This document shows positions 12,045-21,812 of a DNA stretch of 62,627 nt, piece by piece. The position numbers were made by a program, and so were the translations under genes. The notes beneath the pieces were generated by a model. That model did not search any database. It was not told the DNA's origin and saw nothing but the letters and a program-made list of their open reading frames with translations. Positions within the stretch are counted from its first letter, which is position 1, and each line of letters begins with the position of its first letter. Source of the DNA: Butyriboletus loyo (lineage: Eukaryota; Basidiomycota; Agaricomycetes; Boletales; Boletaceae); the NCBI GenBank assembly GCA_038093515.1, contig JBBPSI010000150.1, forward strand, positions 1 to 62,627, written 5' to 3'.

Positions 12045-13538
12045 ATGCACGCAATTCAGGCAAGTTCTTTCCTCAATCCCTCCTGAATTCCACTCACCAC
12101 CTCTTCAGCAACAATATTGGGCCGTGCGCGACTACCTCAGTCCCGTGCGTTGCACCGTATCTCCACATCTATACCCACAGCTGACCACATCTCACAGGTG
12201 CTCAAGGAAAGCAAGTTCAAGGAACACGGTAGGATAACACCAGGTGTGTCTCTTTTTCTCACTCCTACACCATTACTCTCGAGCTAGACACCACACCCTA
12301 GAGGAGTTCGTCGCTGCAGGCGATTTCCTTTCCTACAAGTTCCCCGTCTGGACATGGTAAGTCACTTCCTTCGCTCTCGCTCTCTCCAGGTCCACTAGTA
12401 GGATGCTCGATGAGCTGAACGCGCGATCAGGGAACGCGGCGACACGTCCAAAGCCCGTGATTACCTCCCCGTCGACAAGCAATACCTCGTCACCCGCGGT
12501 GTACCCTGCCTCCGACGAGCCACCTCGCTCGCCTACACAGACGCTGACGAAGATGCCGAACGTCTGCTTAACTTTGGGGACGCGTCCGGCGGTGCTGCAG
12601 ACGAGTGGGTCGAAACACACGCCGGCCGGAAGCCAAACGTCGATTCCGCTGCCAATCTGGGCGAGATCGATGATATCCCTGACTTGGATGGGGATGGGGA
12701 ACATGGACTTGCGAGTGCGATGGGGAACGTGTCGATCAGCTCAACGGCAGGTGCGACGGTCAATGAAACGCCTGATCTGGATGACATCCCAGATATGGAA
12801 GAGGAGGGTTTGGAAGAGGGCGAGGATGAGGCGACTGCAGCGCCCAAGGCGGTTGCGTCGGGAGGCGTCATCGATGCGAGGCAAGTTATCACTTTACTTT
12901 CCATCGCGTGACCTCCTCTCCCCTACCTTATCCTCGTCCTGACCTCTCCCTCAGCCAGATCGAGGTTGCAAAAGGCAATCTACTGCAAGTGCGAACGTAC
13001 GACGTGATGATCACGTACGACAAGTACTACCAGACCCCACGGATCTGGTTGATCGGCTACGATGAGGTACATCACACGCATTCCCAGAAGAAGAAGCCGC
13101 TCGCTGACGTTTTCGTGGCCGCTGTAGAACCGTACCCCTCTCACACCGCCTCAGATCTTCCAAGACGTCTCAGCCGATCACGCACTCAAGACAGTCACCA
13201 TCGAGGCATTCCCGCACTCCGCCACCCTCCAAGCAGCCTCCGTCCACCCCTGCAAACACGCAAGCGTGATGAAGAAAGTGATCGAACGCATGAACGCAGG
13301 CGTCGTCGAAGAACAACTCGCGGCGCGCAAGAAGGACGGAAAGGAGAGCAAGGAAAGCAACAAGAAAAAGTGGGGGTTCGGACGCAAGTCGGGCAAGGAC
13401 GACAAGAGCGCTGGTGCGGGAGGGGGCGAGGACGACGACGTCGAAGGCATGCGCGTCGACTTTTATCTCGTCGTCTTCCTCAAGTTTATCGCCTCGATCG
13501 TGCCGACCATCGAGGTCGATTCGACGACAGCGTTTTGA
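12045..13538 (+). CDS. ATG3: Autophagy E2-like conjugating enzyme ATG3
   Basis: Exons 12045-12059, 12109-12144, 12198-12243, 12302-12356, 12431-12880, 12955-13066 and 13128-13538 give 374 residues. Family hallmarks: [27 protein letters not shown] and VWTW at the N-terminus, [37 protein letters not shown], and the active-site HPC motif in [13 protein letters not shown] (Cys codon 13251-13253). ATG3 takes activated ATG8 from ATG7 and transfers it to phosphatidylethanolamine. The acidic loop between the two E2 halves (about residues 100-200) is the flexible region expected in the family. Intron 1 starts with GC (AG|GCAAGT) rather than GT. Intron 5 can be read either as GC-AG (12881-12954) or as a weaker GT-AG (12885-12958); the two predictions differ in a single residue (Ser or Arg). 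Confidence 0.96.
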
Positions 13539-13866
13539 ATCGGGACTACTAGCAATGAACGGTTTTTTTTTTTCGCATTCGTCATACCCCTTACCCGTTT
13601 GCCCTCTTTCTTTCCTTCTTCTTTCCCTTCCATTCAGTGTCGCCTTCCTTTCTTCCCGTCGGGATCGAACGAGGTGTAGTGCATACGTCATTCGATGTCG
13701 TGTCGTGTGTTCCATAGAGCGTAGAGTCGTATGTACCCTTATCTTCCTGCTTAAATTTACGAGGCCAGCTTTGTCGTTCGTCACGCTCGGGTATTTGTTG
13801 TATAGTATAATACGCGTTTTTGTCGACAAGGACGCTTCGCTCGGGGATGATGTAGGTGGAAGGAAC

Positions 13867-13872
13867 AAAAAA
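13867..13872 (-). terminator. RNA polymerase III terminator of the tRNA gene
   Basis: On the minus strand a run of six T follows the tRNA 3' end after three bases, as expected for polymerase III termination. Confidence 0.75.
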
Positions 13873-13875
13873 TGA

Positions 13876-13949
13876 TGACCTGACCCTGGCTCGAACAGGA
13901 GACCTTCTGTGTGTTAGACAGATGCGATAACCAACTACGCCATCAGGCC
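13876..13949 (-). tRNA. tRNA-Val (anticodon AAC)
   Basis: The minus strand folds into a complete cloverleaf of 74 bases. The acceptor stem is GGCCTGA paired with TCAGGTC (one G-U) followed by discriminator A. The D arm contains GTAGTTGGTTATCGC, the anticodon stem TCTGT/ACAGA encloses the loop CTAACAC with AAC at positions 34-36, and the T loop is TTCGAGC. There is no intron. Internal A and B boxes are present by position. It lies between the convergent ATG3 and PPME1 genes. Confidence 0.96.
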
Positions 13950-14055
13950 TTGCGGTTTCTTGAAAGATAGCAGATGTACGAGCTCGAGTTTAGGAGGCGA
14001 CGAACATGCGAACCGCTGTACAATTCCCATCTTGGCGCAAGAGCAGAAACCAACT

Positions 14056-15717
14056 TCACACCTCCCCAATCCGCTTGATCACTTTTCCTTTAACCACAAC
14101 CCTCTGATTCCTCTCCCAAAACTCCCGCAGATACTCCGCCAGCTCCATAGGGTCATCCTGTGCCACCTCATAGTCAGCGTCACCGCGTTCGTCCGTGCCT
14201 ACGCCTGTGCCATCCACGTCACGCCCAGGAGGGCCACACTCACCTCATGCACGAGATGCCCCACACATGCCCCACCCCTGCCGATCATCACCTTGAGTTG
14301 AAACTTGCCTTGCATATGCCCAATCTCGAGCGTCGTGTCGAGGCGCTCGCGGCCTGCCAGGATTAAAAGCCTCCCCGTGCGGACAGATAAAAAGAGCGTC
14401 GATAGGGAATCGAACCATGCTGCATACGCCGTGCGCGTGTATCAGTCTAGCACGAAGAAGCAGGCGGAGAACAGAAAGCAGGTGAAACGCACAGTGCCAA
14501 TACGGTGCCGTCGATTTGAGGGGAGTGCGCCATCGGAAAGCGTAGCCTTTATTCGCCCGCGTGAGAGGTGTGAGAATGGACTCTTGCGGGATGAGGATTG
14601 AGGGCACCGATATTCGTGCTGAGGCAGCGTTGTTGATCGCATGGGTGGTCAGGCTGACTCATGGTGTGCATTTAACGCGATCGTGGACACTTGAGGCTGA
14701 GCGGGGAGCACAGTTTTCAAGATACTCACTGCCATTCGATAGCCTCTTCTTCACTATGAAAACCTTCAGGACGGGTATCCAAAAGCGCGTGCATGTGTGG
14801 GAGCGCATCAATGGCGGTGCCTTGCCGTGACATCGATGAATGAGACACATGAAAGGTATCACGGATAATCTACCTACCTTCAACGACATCGAGGACAGAA
14901 ACTCCAGACACGACGTATCCGAGATCTTGGATTTTTGGACAGGCGCGAACGACAACCGAACCACCCATACTATGTCCCACGAGCTATCGAGAACAAGAAC
15001 ATGTGAACACGTCTGTGAGGCAGCGATACAGTATCCAAGACGGATTACCATAAGCACAGGGGCAGTCTCCACATCCTTGAAAATTGTCTGTACGATCGCA
15101 ACCAGATCATCCACCAAAACGTCCATCGATAGGTGTTCATCTGACTGACCCTCCATCGGGACGGTCTTCCCTGCAGCGCATGCAAATTGAAAATTTAATT
15201 CAAATGAACGTGGTACGAGTAAATGCTTACCGTGCCTCCGCGCATCAAACGCCAACACACCCACGTCCTTCCCAATCAACTCGTCCAGTTCCTTGGCAAG
15301 ACACGCAAAGCTCAACGCCGAGTACCCGGCACCATGATGCATAATCATAACGCCATTTCCTCGAAAAGGGGTATGATACGCACGAACGACCAGTCCGCGC
15401 GTAGGGAGTTCGACCTGGAGAGCCTGGGCAAAGTACTGCCCGTACGCGTCCGGACGAATCGGTGCGTGCTCCGGATTGGGGATTCTCGTCGCACGGGTCG
15501 CAGGTACGCTTATGTAGAAAGAGGTTAATTGGCACGATGTGGGTCAGATGGTGACGTCTTACGAGGGGGGCGGCCCCATCTTGCTTGGAGACAGCAGTGC
15601 GCCAAGCGAATCTGCGATTTCATCCGTCTCATCATAATCTTCATCTCCATCTGACGGTGGTTGCTCTGGTAACTTGGCAATCCGCGCACTGATGGCGGAA
15701 CGATACAGTGAGGACAT
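14056..15717 (-). CDS. PPME1: Protein phosphatase methylesterase 1
   Basis: Eight exons (15563-15717, 15231-15508, 15049-15170, 14878-14983, 14730-14820, 14493-14653, 14244-14419, 14056-14166) join in phase to 399 residues. The product is an alpha/beta hydrolase that removes the C-terminal methyl ester from the PP2A catalytic subunit. It carries HHGAGYSALSF, DARRHGKT, LSMDVLVDDLVAIV, the nucleophile elbow GHSMGGSVVVRA, VLDVVEGTAIDALPHM and GRERLDTT, and the catalytic His region GHLVHED-like near the end. The N-terminus is acidic and poorly conserved, as in the family. Two introns appear to use AAG acceptors (before exons 2 and 5), which is weaker than usual; the protein reads correctly only with them. 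The position equivalent to the family's DxRGHG is DARRHG here, a minor oddity. Confidence 0.94.
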
Positions 15718-15932
15718 GGTCGTCGGAACGGCACAGGGAGCACTCTTACATGTAGACAGAACGTACTGATCTTTGTCACGTGATCGGTTAGTCTCGGAAC
15801 CTTTGGAACTCGATTCGATTCGTCAACCGCAGAAAATTACTGCAAAGATTGGATTACAGATGCTAGCTACCGAGAAACCATGTCCATGTGTGGGATATAT
15901 AATAACAAGGGTATACGTACTAGAAGTCGAGA

Positions 15933-16590
15933 TTACTTTACTTCGATCGTACGGATGTTGTCTATCAACTCGGTCAACGATACCTCCTCCCGAACTTGAA
16001 TGGTAATTAAACTGTCCGATGCCACTCGCCTATACTCTATACGTGACAACGGCTCAAACAAGAGCGCCCCGAATGGTTGTCTCAGACAAGCGACGAACCG
16101 GAGCGCTTGTGTAGTTCTGTCAAGCGTAGTCGCACCATGCAAGTACTCTTGGTCGGGCAGTGGGCGGATGGATCCATGGGTGGACCAGACAGAGATCTTT
16201 CATCCCAGTCAAGTTGTCTTCCGTCTTGATTTCTATGTCCCCAAACGTGGAGGACGTCGTACGGTACACACGGAGGTTCGTCACGGGATCCGGGCCTGAG
16301 ATATGGATGAATTCGGTGAGGCGAAAAGCAATGACGGGAAGCCGCAATCGACTGGCAGCAAGCGATGGTGGGGGAAGCTCGTTGAGGCGGGTATGGAGCA
16401 TCACGGCCAGGGAGAGGTCGGGAAAAGATGAACGCAGCGTCGTGACCTCCCTATCCATCTCAACCACCCCGATGGGCCGCGGAATGTGTGCCGGCAGGAG
16501 TTGGTGAAATCATCCAGTATCTCTGGGCTCACCGCAGCTCATCTCACTGACAAACTCCTCGTCGCCGAATATAACGTCGGAAACCCCGTT
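15933..16590 (-). pseudogene. HET/TPR-type incompatibility gene fragment A
   Basis: The minus strand encodes the C-terminal part of the same protein family as the remnant at 32819-34345: VPAHIPRP-like start, LRSSFPDLSLAVML, RLNELPPPSLAASRLRLP, FGDIEIKTEDNLTGM, VHPWI, then LRFVACLRQPFGALL, RVASDSLITIQ and a final IDNIRTIEVK before TAA at 15933-15935. A one-base shift near 16160-16170 separates the HPWI part from the LRQPFGALL part, and a stop lies near 16520. The N-terminal TPR and HET domains are absent. It is therefore a fragment, not a working gene. Family identification is from sequence memory of Ceratobasidiaceae HET-domain proteins. Confidence 0.65.
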
Positions 16591-16613
16591 CACGGCACTG
16601 CAACAAGGTCAAG

Positions 16614-16721
16614 ATGGAGGTAGAGCAGTGGGATGAACTGATGCTGTCTTCGGTTGCGGACGATGCTGATCTTGGTCTCTTCTTCAGGAAGCTCAACGAG
16701 TTGGTGGTCGAGAAGTCTTGA
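16614..16721 (+). CDS. Small 35-residue open frame, possibly a terminal exon
   Basis: The frame MEVEQWDELMLSSVADD... ends VVEKS before TGA at 16719-16721. It is acidic and protein-like, and an AAG that could act as acceptor lies directly upstream. I see no upstream exons; the flank is the HET fragment on the other strand. It may be a gene remnant. Confidence 0.2.
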   Translation: MEVEQWDELMLSSVADDADLGLFFRKLNELVVEKS

Positions 16722-17415
16722 AAAAAATATCACTGTAGAGGCAGTATGACGGCACCGGGAACAGCGAGATGGCTGGGATGCGGTGCCAACGACAGCGGCG
16801 GAAACTGCAGCATCCCTGTGGGGGATGCTGGGGTCTGTCCGAGACGCAGGGGAGGTCAACGCTAATCCGAGTCTTCCGCTGGAATGTCCACGACGAACGT
16901 GACCGGCGGCGATGAAGCGCCCACACAGACTCAAAGATCCATATAGCACAGCCACACAACGGCTGACTTCTCACCAGTAACCCTGGTGGAACGGAATGCG
17001 ACGGTTTCTGCTAGATGGACAGCCTTATACTGTAGCCGTCGAACGTTTCAAAAAAAAATCGGATACTGGAGAGATCGGGCGAGACTGTTGGAGGAAGATG
17101 GTAGAGGTACTCGAGAACAGAGCAGTTTTCAGGTACGAGGATAGGCTACTTCTGATTAGCTGGTTGCTCTCCTGATTCGGGAGCCTGCCTTCTGATGACG
17201 GCTCTCTAGCGCCATCAGAACGAAAGAAAAAAAAAGAAAAAGTGTGCGATACAGGCACGAATGGTTTGGTTCTACAGGGACAAGAAAAAAAAAACAGAGA
17301 AAACGGGCAGGATCGATCCGCCGATCATATATGACCTTGGTGATACGCATGCGGGTTAATATGATGGAAACGGCTGGGGACGGGGCTTACAAGTTACGAG
17401 GGACAGGTTTCTTGT
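16722..17415. other. Unassigned stretch
   Basis: I see no domain, no repeat shared with the rest of the window and no convincing splice chain. Short open frames on both strands look like chance. Confidence 0.4.
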
Positions 17416-17652
17416 CTACCACTGAGCCGCAATAACTTCAACCACCGTGATACCCTGTACGGCAAGTATTCAGAGAGGCCGCATCTAGCCGGTTGAAATA
17501 TGAAGTACTACCTTGGGGGCTGGAGCATTGACACTGGCTTCCACCTGGAATGGAGTGATCAGTTCAGCCATGTGGCAGAAGTGGGAGCGTACTGGAAGAG
17601 CTTGGACAAGACAGGCCAAGAGGAGCGCTAGGTAGTACTTTTTGTCAACCAT
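17416..17652 (-). CDS. Candidate small secreted protein, 43 residues
   Basis: Exons 17593-17652, 17512-17544 and 17416-17454 join in phase. The product begins MVDKKYYLALLLACLVQALP, a good signal peptide (basic start, hydrophobic core, small residues before VEA). A mature part of about 20 residues rich in Ala, Val and Pro follows, ending AAQW before TAG. The introns are short with GTACGC...CAG and GTAGTA...CAG ends, and both fall at codon boundaries. A TATAAA box lies about 80 bases upstream on the same strand. There is no Cys pair and no CaaX end, so it is not a typical toxin-like or pheromone precursor. I do not recognise a family. The model could be wrong at its 3' end if another intron follows. 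Confidence 0.4.
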
Positions 17653-17729
17653 GATGAAGCTGGGGACCTGGTTGCGCAGGGAAGAAGGAGAAGATCCTGG
17701 GATGACGGATATGAGAAAACGGTGTCACC

Positions 17730-17735
17730 TTTATA
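17730..17735 (-). promoter_or_regulatory. TATA box upstream of the small secreted protein
   Basis: On the minus strand GATATAAAGG lies 78 bases before the ATG at 17652, a normal distance for a fungal TATA promoter. Confidence 0.4.
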
Positions 17736-18260
17736 TCATGCCATGCCGCATCTCCCTTGGTCTAGATCTACTCCCGTTCCATGCAGCATGCAGCTGGACA
17801 GTGGATACGGCTGCTATCCAAAACGTTCGTTTGTGGACGTACCTCCGCTGTGTCGACATGGTTGCCAGCCCTTCATCATATTTTTTATTTTTGCACGCTG
17901 TCCGACATCGCTTTGCAGACATACGTGAAACCATGACCCGGGGTGCAATAGAGGCGATGTCCCGGCTCGGGCAAGCTGAAACCCCATCATTTCAGGAGGT
18001 CTGCCTAACTACGGTCAGTTACCTTGGCTCATCGACACTGTACACATTGCGTGATACGACGTCCCGGCTGTCACTCAGGCTGGCCACATTTGGGGTCGCC
18101 ACGCGCGCGACCGTCCCTGCTAAGCATTCTGTTTCTCCTCCTCATATCCATAATCCCCCCCACGCCGCTACTTCTATTCTTCGGTTGTTGATGCATCGTT
18201 TTCTTCTTCTCTCCCGGGTTTCCTTCTGCAATACAGCGCTATCGAAATTCTGACACACGA
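17736..18260. other. Unassigned stretch
   Basis: A plus-strand frame of 203 codons covers 17642-18253, but it lacks a credible ATG context and any domain, and it overlaps the minus-strand signal peptide gene and its TATA box. I treat it as chance. Nothing else is seen. Confidence 0.4.
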
Positions 18261-18430
18261 GCGAAAAAAATATGCTGTTTATCGTCATCGGGGTAGAAAA
18301 TTCGGACAACGTAGCAGGGGATCTTGCCGTTGCTCCGCTTGAGACACTGACCAGTCTTGGTGTCCCAAAGTTTCAAGGTTTGGCGATCGCAAGCTACCCA
18401 CAGGACTCGGACAGGAACTTACTTGTTAAT
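18261..18430 (-). pseudogene. Fragment of splicing factor PRP17/CDC40 WD40 domain
   Basis: Read on the minus strand, overlapping frames give KFLS, then CDRQTLKLWDTKTGQCLKR, NGKIP, YVVRI and YPDDDKQHIFF. This matches the WD repeat of PRP17 (family consensus around DRTLKLWDTETGQ, then GKIPY and PDEDKQ). The frame changes at least twice and there is a stop in front of the CDR, so it is dead. No other part of PRP17 is visible nearby. It is best read as a captured or relict gene fragment. Confidence 0.65.
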
Positions 18431-19049
18431 AAATGTGGTCGAGGGAAGATTACACGTCCCGAAGCTCCGTAGATACGATCAAAGCTCCCTTGGGAGTCAG
18501 CCTACTAGTAGACCTCTTATAGGCAGCTTATACGAACTCATTCAATATACTAAGCTCCCCCCAACAAAGTCGTATATAACGCGCGCTTCATGCATCATGG
18601 CCGAACGGACTGCATCAGCTCCTCGTCAATGTCATTGGCATGCACCGCCAGGTCGACAACCAAGGCCGTCGCTTTATTGGTCCATGGTGGCGAGACCAAT
18701 GAGGCGTGCAGGAAGGCAAGCTACCCCGTCTTCCAGTCCGCCGATCTCTCACATTCTCTCGATATCGACCTCGATAGCAGGGGCTTCATTGCCTATCATC
18801 GAGTGCCCATATTGAACACCTTTCGCACGCATGCTATGACCGATAAGAGTGCCGTCAAGCGAGCAATGCATATCCTTCGTATAAGAGCAGAGTAGCTTGC
18901 AGTTTTCGTAGGCCCAACGAGAAACCACACAACGTCAATCATGTGTCTTTTGGCAAAAAAAAAAAAGGAATATTACACTTGTATTTTGCTGCGTACGAAG
19001 GACGCTGGAAAGGGACGTGATCACCTTCTTAAAGAGCCATTATCTCATC
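18431..19049. other. Unassigned stretch
   Basis: An open frame of 101 codons at 18590-18895 (plus) has no recognised family. It contains LVHGGETNEA and ends HILRIRAE. A run of A at 18955-18965 is the only low-complexity element. Nothing else is supported. Confidence 0.35.
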
Positions 19050-20488
19050 TTAATGGTGATGGGAGTCGTCGAGTTGCGTGTGAAGCTCTCGGACGGTTGC
19101 TTTCAGACGTGCAATTTTCATATCTAATAGACGTCAATGTCAACCTTACGCGACTAAGGGCGACGACGAACGCACCAGACTCTCGTCCCGTGCACGCAAG
19201 TTCAGCACGAAGGGCCTGAATGGCCGTGGTGAGCATATTCTTTTCTTGTTCAGCCTTGTGTTGAGATTCAGTGAGCTCGGTACGAAGCTCTTGTACGGTA
19301 TTCTCCAGTTTCTCGATTTTGTTCTCTAGTGCATAGGGGTGTCAAAAAATGCGAGCGAGCGTGCGTGCCGATGAACGCACGTGAACTCTCGTGTTGTGCA
19401 CGAAGATCGCGAATGTCACTGAGAAGCAATTGGATAGTTTCCTCAAGATTTGTGTTTTCCCGTGTAATGGGTGAGAGTTCCGGCTCATAGGGGATCTGCA
19501 TCAGTCAATTAATCTGGCCGTTATTCGGAAGCGATCTCGCACTGCGATATTTGAATGTAGATGCACTTACGTCGTCGCAGTAGGGTGAGGGGAGGATATC
19601 GCGAAGGCTCCGAAGGACGGTCGATTTAACTCCACTGGTCACGAAATCGTAGTTTGGTGAGATGGCCACGAAGAGGATTACGTCCGCATGCTCGATGACG
19701 GGCCCAATTTGCTCGTGTGTCGTAATATCCCAGAAAGAAACGGATGAGTTTGCGGAAGCTGCAATGAATCTTCCATTGCTTGCTAGTGTGATACCCCTGG
19801 GATCGTTCCTACTGTGAATGGGCCATTCTGAGAGCGTCGTCCCGGAGGACACATCGAGACACTTGATATTACCGTCCGATAAGGCAAATATATGCTTGCT
19901 ATTGCAGGACCACGCAAGGGATTGGTTGAATGAGCGTACTTCGACTGGGATATTGACGAGGAGGCGGCCGTCCTGACTGTCATAGACCCGAACGGAGTGA
20001 GTCTCGCATGTCGCAGTGGCGAGGAGGCGTCCGTCGAGCGAGTACTTGACCACCGCCAGAGTGTTGTCATGTATCAAGGGACCGAGCAATCGCTCGCCAG
20101 TCGAGAGAGACCAAGCGTAGGCAATCGAGTCATACGATCCGGTCGCGATTCTCGTCCCGTCTGGCGACAGGTCCACTGCCTCTACCGGAAACTCTGGATG
20201 TGCTTGAAACTCGTTCGTTTTTGAGTGAGTCTCCATATCCCATACCATCACCCGACCGCTATCCACCCCAGTCACGACCCACTTTCCGTCTTGTGACACT
20301 GCCAGACTGAGTATGGTGCCTCCTGCATTCATGGGTGACCCCACCTCCCGACCGTCTTCCGCTTGCCAACGTCGAAGCTGGCCCTCGCATCCACCTCCCA
20401 CGACATTCTTCCCATCGGCGAGAAAGGCAACGGAACATATGAAGTTTGAACGCTCGAATTCGATCGTAGAGGTTGAAGATGAAGTCAT
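19050..20488 (-). CDS. WD40 repeat protein with C-terminal coiled coil
   Basis: Exons 19571-20488, 19381-19495, 19176-19325 and 19050-19123 join in phase to 418 residues. The first 306 residues form about six WD40 blades (VVGGGCEGQLRRWQ, GRVMVWDMETH, TRIATGSYDSIAYAWS, LLATATCETHSVRVYD, IKCLDVSSG, SVSFWDITTHEQIG). The remaining exons encode a heptad-like helix (NLEETIQLLLSDIRDLRAQ, NKIEKLENTVQELRTEL, TAIQALRAELA, IARLKATVRELHTQL) that should form a coiled coil, so the protein may oligomerise. The tail ends in His-His-His. There is no catalytic domain. It is related to, but distinct from, the three paralogues at 22, 29 and 36 kb, and is the parent type of the pseudogenes at 31.6 and 37.8 kb. 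The biological role is unknown. Confidence 0.8.
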
Positions 20489-21812
20489 TGAAGCGACTCA
20501 GCTTGGAAAGTAGTTTCCTATCAGTATCGCATATGCTCTTTTATCCCCGACTCCACTTACCGTTCAGTAAGTGTGGAGTAAGTTATTTCAAAACACAAAC
20601 CTCAAGTCTAGCACCTCGATTCAGTTTTGAAAAACGATTACTAACACGCATGTTGAAGGGCAGATTCGTCAGTCACATGGTTCCCACGAAACCCCACCTA
20701 CTCACCGCCACCATCCTCGAACAAGTACCAGTTGAGATCGAATGCCTTGTCCAACTTGAACCTAGCCAACGTTCCGATGACTCCAAACTCGCCGGAAAAA
20801 ACACATGGAAGGTCGGTCCGTTCAAGTCCATCAACAGGTCAGGCACAAACGCACGTCTTTGTCTCTCGAACACCTCATTTCAAAGCATTACATCCAATCG
20901 AGACGAGTAGACATCGTTCAAGCACTTGCTACCGAGATTCAAACTTGGAGCAGGGACGACAGAATGCAACGACGAGGATGAGCCACCGTTCGCAGGCCTC
21001 TGCCTCCAGAGGCGCTGATGCGGGCAGAGATGGTAAATGTCATGGGAACCCACGAGACCGAAAGACGTCATCTTGTCGCCGGATTGGACTCGGGCAGACG
21101 CCACGGGACCAAACCATTTGCTTTCGGGGACATGATCGTCCCTTTGTTTGGGTATTTTGTGTGTTCGATCACGCGACATGCAATGGCCGACGCAATTGCC
21201 TATGTCTCCTGGTGGATAGACGTCGGACAAGCTGGCAGGAAATGGTAACAGTTCTCATACTTTGGAAAGTATCTCCACGAATTGAGTGTTGCACACATAA
21301 TAGCCGATCAAATATCCAGACGGTCTGAACGTACTGATTGCTCGAAATGTCGTGTACGGTGATCAAAGGGAATGGAATGGATGGTGAATATTGCTCTTCC
21401 TTGTCGTCACCAGAGAGACAACGTGGGAGGAGCTCATTCCCGTGGAATGAGTGTACTTGATTACCGACGAGCGAGACCCAGTTTACGAGCAGTAATAACC
21501 CGGACATTGAACGCTCGAACAAGAGTGATGCTTGGATCCGTAAGGAATAAAAAAACACCTTGCAAGAGGACACGACATCCTCACTCACATATCGACTTAG
21601 TCGATAATCGGAAAGCGTGAATCAGGTAATCACCGTCCTGAATTCCGACGTCCGCGTGCATATAGACTTCCTCGATGAATATCCTAGGGAGCTCAACCAT
21701 GGGTGGGCTTGTGCTATTGGTAGTGCGGCGAGGCGAGGCAAAGTCAAAGAACTGCATGAACGATGTCCGTATACTCACGATTCAGTAAGGTATCTATACA
21801 TGTTGTATCGAA
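20489..21812. other. Region downstream of WD40 paralogue 2
   Basis: The minus strand holds a partly open stretch beginning near 21770 (MQFFDFASPRR, then FIEEVYMHADVGIQDGDYLI) and continuing with LLLLVNWVSLVG, NELLPRCLSGDDKEEQ, QTVWIFDRLLCVQHSIRGD, SMRTVTISCQLVRRL. Decayed relatives lie after WD40 copies 1, 3 and 4. It is probably a second gene of the duplicated unit. I cannot name the family or settle its introns. A further minus-strand open end, GEFGVIGTLARFKLD, lies near 20710-20830. Confidence 0.4.

Noticed and set aside
17642..18253. 203-codon plus-strand open frame
   Set aside because: No domain, poor start context, and it overlaps the signal peptide and TATA box of the minus-strand candidate gene. 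Composition looks like non-coding DNA.
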